From contig DATIXD010000002.1 of NCBI GenBank assembly GCA_035518875.1, forward strand, positions 1 to 7,829: a DNA stretch of 7,829 bases, read 5' to 3'. The stretch's first letter is position 1, and every line of letters starts with the position of its first letter. Position numbers and translations under genes: made by a program. The notes under the pieces are model-generated. The model ran no database searches and was not told the origin of the DNA. It worked only from the letters and a program-made list of their open reading frames with translations. This DNA comes from DATIXD01 sp035518875 (GTDB taxonomy: Bacteria; Pseudomonadota; Gammaproteobacteria; Methylococcales; Methylococcaceae). Below, piece by piece: positions 5,174 through 7,829 of this stretch.

Positions 5174-6445
5174 CTAATTGATATCTTGGCGTAAGGGGGA
5201 AAGCCGCTCGCTCCCGTCTTGGGGTGCGGTGATAGCCTGATCAGGACGGGTAGGTTTCGACCCATGTCGGACATTGACGGTCCAAGCGGGCGATCCCGAC
5301 AGCGGATCGACTTTGTTATGTGATCTTTTGTCGCCCCAGCTAATTTCCCACTGAAACAGTTTGCGTAGAACAGGATGGCTGAGCGCCAGACCTTGGACAA
5401 ACTTCACAGCCCCCTTCTTTTGTGCCAGAACAGGCTTTTCGATTACATGCCATGAGAATGCAGCAAAGCACGCCGCCAAAATCACGCTGAGCACGAAATT
5501 GACGTACCAAATTCGCGTATCTGGCAGGAGAAAGGCGATGGTTTGCTGGATCGGAAAGCCATAGAGGTACATTCCGTATGAATAGTCCGCACCCCGAACA
5601 ACAAATGTCCGCGACGGGTCGCAGAGCCCGAGGAACACGGTCACGTATGAAAGCGGCAGAAGCGCGAGGTAGTGGGTCGCTCCGTGCGAAAGGAACACGT
5701 AGGCGAGGACCGCGGCGATAATGAAATAGGACCAGCGAAAGGGAATGCGGTCACGCAAAAGGTACAGGCCAGCGCCGAATAGAGCTGACAGGATTAGGAA
5801 GGAGCCGGAGGGCCGGTCAGTGCCCAAATAAAAGTGATGGGATATGAGTCCGTGTGCAAAGACGCCGACCGAAGCCACAATGACGAGGGCCATGTACAAG
5901 GCCGGCCGCTTGTGCATACGCGCCAGCGCAAGCAAGGAAATCCAAATGTAGGACTCCAGCTCGAAGGGAACGGTCCAGAGCTGAATGTTGACCCATTTTG
6001 GAGAAGGCGGGTTATCGAAGACCCCCGGCAGGTAGTAATGAATGTCGCCCAACACATTCAAAAAATATTCTCTAAACATTTGGTTGGAGAAATAGTCTGA
6101 GAGCGACAGTGTCGTGATGAGCGGGCCAAGTATTAGAGCCGAGAGAACGACCTCGACAAAGAGAGCCGGAAATATCCGCAATCCGCGCAGTGTAAGAAAT
6201 GAGGGCAGGTCATTGCGCTCGAGACTGCCGGCAACGAGAAAGCCACTCAAGGCGAAGAAGGCTGGTACGGCAGCGAAACAAAGTGGGCCAAGAGGCCCAG
6301 TCCAGAGTAGGCCCTCGCCATTGTGTCCATAGGAAACTGTAAAAGAGTGAAATGCTATGACGGCAACGGCTAGGCTAAGGCGAATGTAATCGAACCCCGC
6401 CGGCCGGCCGCCCGTCTCGACAAGCTGGATCCCAAACGTGTTCAC
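5174..6445 (-). CDS. Acyltransferase-3 family (OafA/YrhL-like) membrane O-acyltransferase
   Basis: The product (423 residues from the chosen start) has about ten membrane helices and the family's landmarks: GFDYIRLSLAVAVIAFHSF with the conserved His at 33, FALSGFLVAGS at 64-74, LRGLRIFPALF at 86-96 with the conserved arginines, QLWTVPFELESY at 155-166, DYSYGMYLYGFPIQQ at 287-301, and WHVIEKP at 332-338. Such proteins transfer acetyl or other acyl groups to sugars of O-antigen, exopolysaccharide or other envelope molecules; the acceptor is unknown. GTG 6445 is preferred because GGGGGAG lies nine bases upstream and homology begins soon after. An ATG at 6514 would add 23 unrelated residues. The last about 55 residues (from WEISWGDK) are hydrophilic and atypical, possibly read-through into foreign DNA. 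The gene looks less GC-rich than phbB or ygfZ, consistent with acquisition. Confidence 0.82.
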   Translation of the reverse strand: MNTFGIQLVETGGRPAGFDYIRLSLAVAVIAFHSFTVSYGHNGEGLLWTGPLGPLCFAAVPAFFALSGFLVAGSLERNDLPSFLTLRGLRIFPALFVEVVLSALILGPLITTLSLSDYFSNQMFREYFLNVLGDIHYYLPGVFDNPPSPKWVNIQLWTVPFELESYIWISLLALARMHKRPALYMALVIVASVGVFAHGLISHHFYLGTDRPSGSFLILSALFGAGLYLLRDRIPFRWSYFIIAAVLAYVFLSHGATHYLALLPLSYVTVFLGLCDPSRTFVVRGADYSYGMYLYGFPIQQTIAFLLPDTRIWYVNFVLSVILAACFAAFSWHVIEKPVLAQKKGAVKFVQGLALSHPVLRKLFQWEISWGDKRSHNKVDPLSGSPAWTVNVRHGSKPTRPDQAITAPQDGSERLSPLRQDIN

Positions 6446-6454
6446 CCGACTTTT

Positions 6455-6461
6455 CTCCCCC
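6455..6461 (-). promoter_or_regulatory. Shine-Dalgarno site supporting the GTG start of the acyltransferase
   Basis: GGGGGAG on the minus strand lies nine bases before GTG 6445. The upstream ATG at 6514 has no comparable site. Confidence 0.55.
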
Positions 6462-6514
6462 GATGCAACCAAACCGCTCAGGGGGCACGCCCCTGGACTC
6501 TCAAACCTTGGCAT

Positions 6515-6851
6515 TCAACTTCGGTTGATTCGATTAAAGTGTCAATATCGAAATGATTAGCGCCAGATAGCGGCCTAAAAGCATACCAATCTGATTGATT
6601 ACAAAGGGCTGAGAAGCCCTGGTTGGTCGGTACGCGGCGTGAGTCGCTATTTAGATTACCCGGAACTTGGCGGATTTCGCTCCAACCGGCGTTCCGCTAC
6701 TGAACCCGTGGAGTAGCTTTCCTCAATAATCTTACGCTTCGCAAATCGAGGAATACCCGCCGCCGTGTCTGCTATGCGCGAACACGATTTGGAATTGGAA
6801 ACCGTCTCGGTTTGTACGCTCCAGCTGATTGGTGGCTCTCCAACGAACTGA
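6515..6851. other. Gene-free stretch between the acyltransferase and ygfZ
   Basis: No frame on either strand gives a recognisable protein across these 337 bases. The visible structures are two short perfect hairpins: AGGGCT-GAGA-AGCCCT at 6605-6620 and AAACCG-TCT-CGGTTT at 6799-6813. A TTGACA hexamer stands on the minus strand at about 6542-6547 but has no acceptable -10 partner. It may hold the acyltransferase promoter and the ygfZ transcript end. Confidence 0.4.
6799..6813 (-). terminator. Weak hairpin after ygfZ
   Basis: AAACCG and CGGTTT pair around a three-base loop about 40 bases beyond the ygfZ stop. The stem is only six pairs and only three Ts follow as part of it, so termination here is a guess. 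Confidence 0.25.
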
Positions 6852-7685
6852 TCACGCCGTGCCGGCGGATGTCGTCGGGTGTGGCAGCTGCATCCAGGCG
6901 GGAATGCGCGGTGTTACTTCTGCACCACCGGCAGCAAGCACCTTCTCCACAGCATCCAGCCGCAGCATGGCCAGGGCGAGATTGCCGGCCGAGGAGCGGA
7001 TGTCTCCCACCTCATGGCCATCGGCCATCACCGGCGTGCCGGGGGCGGGCGTGGGGCCTGTGAACGCCACCGGCACAAGCCGGCGCTTCACCAGCCCGCG
7101 ATATTTCGTCCGCGCCGTGAGTTCCTGGCCCATATAGCAGCCCTTGTCCCAGGCGATGCCGCCAAGCTCGTCGAACCCGGCTTCCAGCAGCAGCGTCTTG
7201 TCCGGCTCCAGATCCGGCGTGCCATCGGGCAGGCCGAGGGCGATGCGGTGTGCGGCGTAATCCCCCTCGCTGGCATTGGCGGGCAGAGGCGCGGGGCTAA
7301 GTAGCCGCCATCCGGCCTCTGCCAGTCGCGGGTCGGGCGCGGAGATCGCCACCTCGGGCGGCGGGCCGTCCCAGGCGGCGTAAACGACGAAAGCCTCCGA
7401 GGCATCCTCCAGCTCCACCTGGGCGCGCAGCCTGTAGCGGCGCAGCTTGGTCAGCAGCCCGGGAATGTCCGCCCGGGGCGCGTCCAGCAGCAGCGCGTCA
7501 TCCGTGGCGAAGACGAAGAAATCGAAGAGGTACTTGCCCTGCGGCGTGAGCAGCGCGGCCCAGAGGGCTTGGCCCGGCGCGGCCTTCGCCACGTCGTTGC
7601 TGACCAGACCGTTGAGGAAGGAGATGCGGTCGGCGCCACGGAGGGCGAGAACGCCGCGCTGCGGCAGATGAGCCAGTTTCGTCAT
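6852..7685 (-). CDS. ygfZ: YgfZ/GcvT-domain folate-binding protein (Fe-S cluster maintenance)
   Basis: The 277-residue cytoplasmic protein carries the YgfZ signature KGCYMGQELTARTKYRG (181-197), containing the invariant Cys183. The N-terminal region RGVLALRGADRISFLNGLVSND (10-31) and LTPQGKYLFDFFVF (46-59) are also typical of this GcvT-related family. YgfZ proteins bind tetrahydrofolate and support synthesis or repair of certain iron-sulfur enzymes. They lack aminomethyltransferase activity, so GcvT itself is a less likely reading given length and signature. Start ATG 7685 gives the expected N-terminus, but no clear ribosome binding site precedes it. Length is normal for an alphaproteobacterial member and no lesion is seen. 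It is transcribed divergently from the glycosyltransferase gene 79 bases away, and its high GC and codon use match phbB. Confidence 0.88.
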   Translation of the reverse strand: MTKLAHLPQRGVLALRGADRISFLNGLVSNDVAKAAPGQALWAALLTPQGKYLFDFFVFATDDALLLDAPRADIPGLLTKLRRYRLRAQVELEDASEAFVVYAAWDGPPPEVAISAPDPRLAEAGWRLLSPAPLPANASEGDYAAHRIALGLPDGTPDLEPDKTLLLEAGFDELGGIAWDKGCYMGQELTARTKYRGLVKRRLVPVAFTGPTPAPGTPVMADGHEVGDIRSSAGNLALAMLRLDAVEKVLAAGGAEVTPRIPAWMQLPHPTTSAGTA

Positions 7686-7725
7686 GACCAGAACATGGCG
7701 GCGGGATAACGCGCCGGCAAGCCCG

Positions 7726-7745
7726 GTTTGCGGCGGCAGGCAAAC
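7726..7745. repeat. Short inverted repeat between ygfZ and the divergent glycosyltransferase
   Basis: GTTTGC (7726-7731) and GCAAAC (7740-7745) flank an 8-base spacer in the 79-base divergent intergenic region. It ends 19 bases before the plus-strand start, where a leader hairpin or operator could act. Six-base arms can arise by chance. Confidence 0.25.
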
Positions 7746-7764
7746 GCGCTAGACCCAGCCCGGC

Positions 7765-7829
7765 ATGAAAAAAATCCTGTTCATCACCTCGTCGCGCATC
7801 GGCGATGCGGTGATCTCCTGCGGCATATT
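7765..7829 (+). CDS. Glycosyltransferase family 9 protein (heptosyltransferase-like), N-terminus only
   Basis: The plus strand opens at ATG 7765 with MKKILFITSSRIGDAVISCG and runs off the window end. The pattern K-I-L-(F/V)-I-x-x-(S/L)-R-I-G-D-A-V-(I/L) is the classic beginning of GT9 enzymes. These use ADP-heptose or similar donors to build lipopolysaccharide core or related glycans on the cytoplasmic face of the inner membrane. Only 21 residues are visible, so the subgroup cannot be told, and other GT-B enzymes with a similar first strand are not excluded. No obvious ribosome binding site is seen. It is divergent from ygfZ. Confidence 0.72.
   Translation, partial: MKKILFITSSRIGDAVISCGI

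Noticed and set aside
5092..5400. Minus-strand open frame starting MSKVWRSAILF
   Set aside because: It overlaps the end of the acyltransferase in another frame. No ribosome binding site or family is seen, and it runs into the IstB fragment.
6542..6547. TTGACA as -35 of an acyltransferase promoter
   Set aside because: The hexamer is perfect, but no -10-like sequence stands at 16-18 bases, so it is not called as a promoter.
6605..6620. Hairpin AGGGCT-GAGA-AGCCCT as a terminator or RNA gene
   Set aside because: It has only six base pairs and no T-run of four or more in either direction, and is far from the ygfZ stop. No cloverleaf or other RNA fold could be built around it.
1..7829. CRISPR array, toxin-antitoxin pair, retron or other defence system
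   Set aside because: No regularly spaced repeats, reverse transcriptase, Cas-like or toxin-like frames were found on either strand. The non-gene sequence is explained mostly by dead IS and phage fragments.

Overview
The window comes from a GC-rich bacterium. The acetoacetyl-CoA reductase, the YgfZ protein and the family-9 glycosyltransferase start all look alphaproteobacterial, and the mix of insertion-sequence families and GC-rich intergenic hairpins would suit an acetic-acid/acidophilic lineage (Acetobacteraceae-like). That lineage is an inference from style, not a proven assignment. No tRNA, rRNA or CRISPR array was seen.

Layout, left to right. (1) 1-303: remnant of an IS5-family (IS427-like) transposase on the minus strand, frameshifted and cut by the window edge. 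(2) 303-1450: two decayed minus-strand genes that once overlapped by ATGA, namely a PlsC-type phospholipid acyltransferase and a DUF1614 membrane protein. Both carry in-frame stops, frameshifts and apparent deletions. (3) 1467-1516: one terminus of an IS21-family element with tandem GGGTCA-type repeats. It abuts the truncated acyltransferase on one side and supplies the last codons and stop of the next gene on the other. (4) 1501-3078: a large GT-C-fold membrane glycosyltransferase gene, minus strand. (5) 3202-3743: a patchwork of phage-like scraps, with a Bro-N antirepressor N-terminus and a probable tyrosine-recombinase N-terminus. (6) 3801-4520: an intact acetoacetyl-CoA reductase gene (phbB/phaB) with a strong ribosome binding site, a GC-rich hairpin behind it and an AT-rich inverted repeat in front. 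(7) 4687-5127: the back end of an IS630-family transposase (catalytic Glu replaced, premature stop) joined to an IstB fragment of an IS21 element broken inside its Walker A motif. (8) 5174-6445: an intact acyltransferase-3 (OafA-like) membrane protein gene, minus strand. (9) 6515-6851: no gene recognised. (10) 6852-7685: ygfZ, minus strand. (11) 7765-end: divergent start of a family-9 (heptosyltransferase-like) glycosyltransferase.

Functionally, the intact genes are a polyhydroxybutyrate-pathway reductase, an Fe-S/one-carbon-linked YgfZ protein, and three cell-surface genes (GT-C transferase, acyltransferase-3, GT9). The surface genes are the sort found in polysaccharide or lipopolysaccharide loci. 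Between them lies an accumulation of at least four dead mobile-element or phage fragments plus two dead lipid-related genes. The window therefore reads as an accessory region eroded by repeated insertion and deletion. I found no coherent new system. The observations most worth a second look are the reconstructable PlsC-DUF1614 gene pair, the IS21 end that terminates the glycosyltransferase, and the inverted repeat upstream of phbB.
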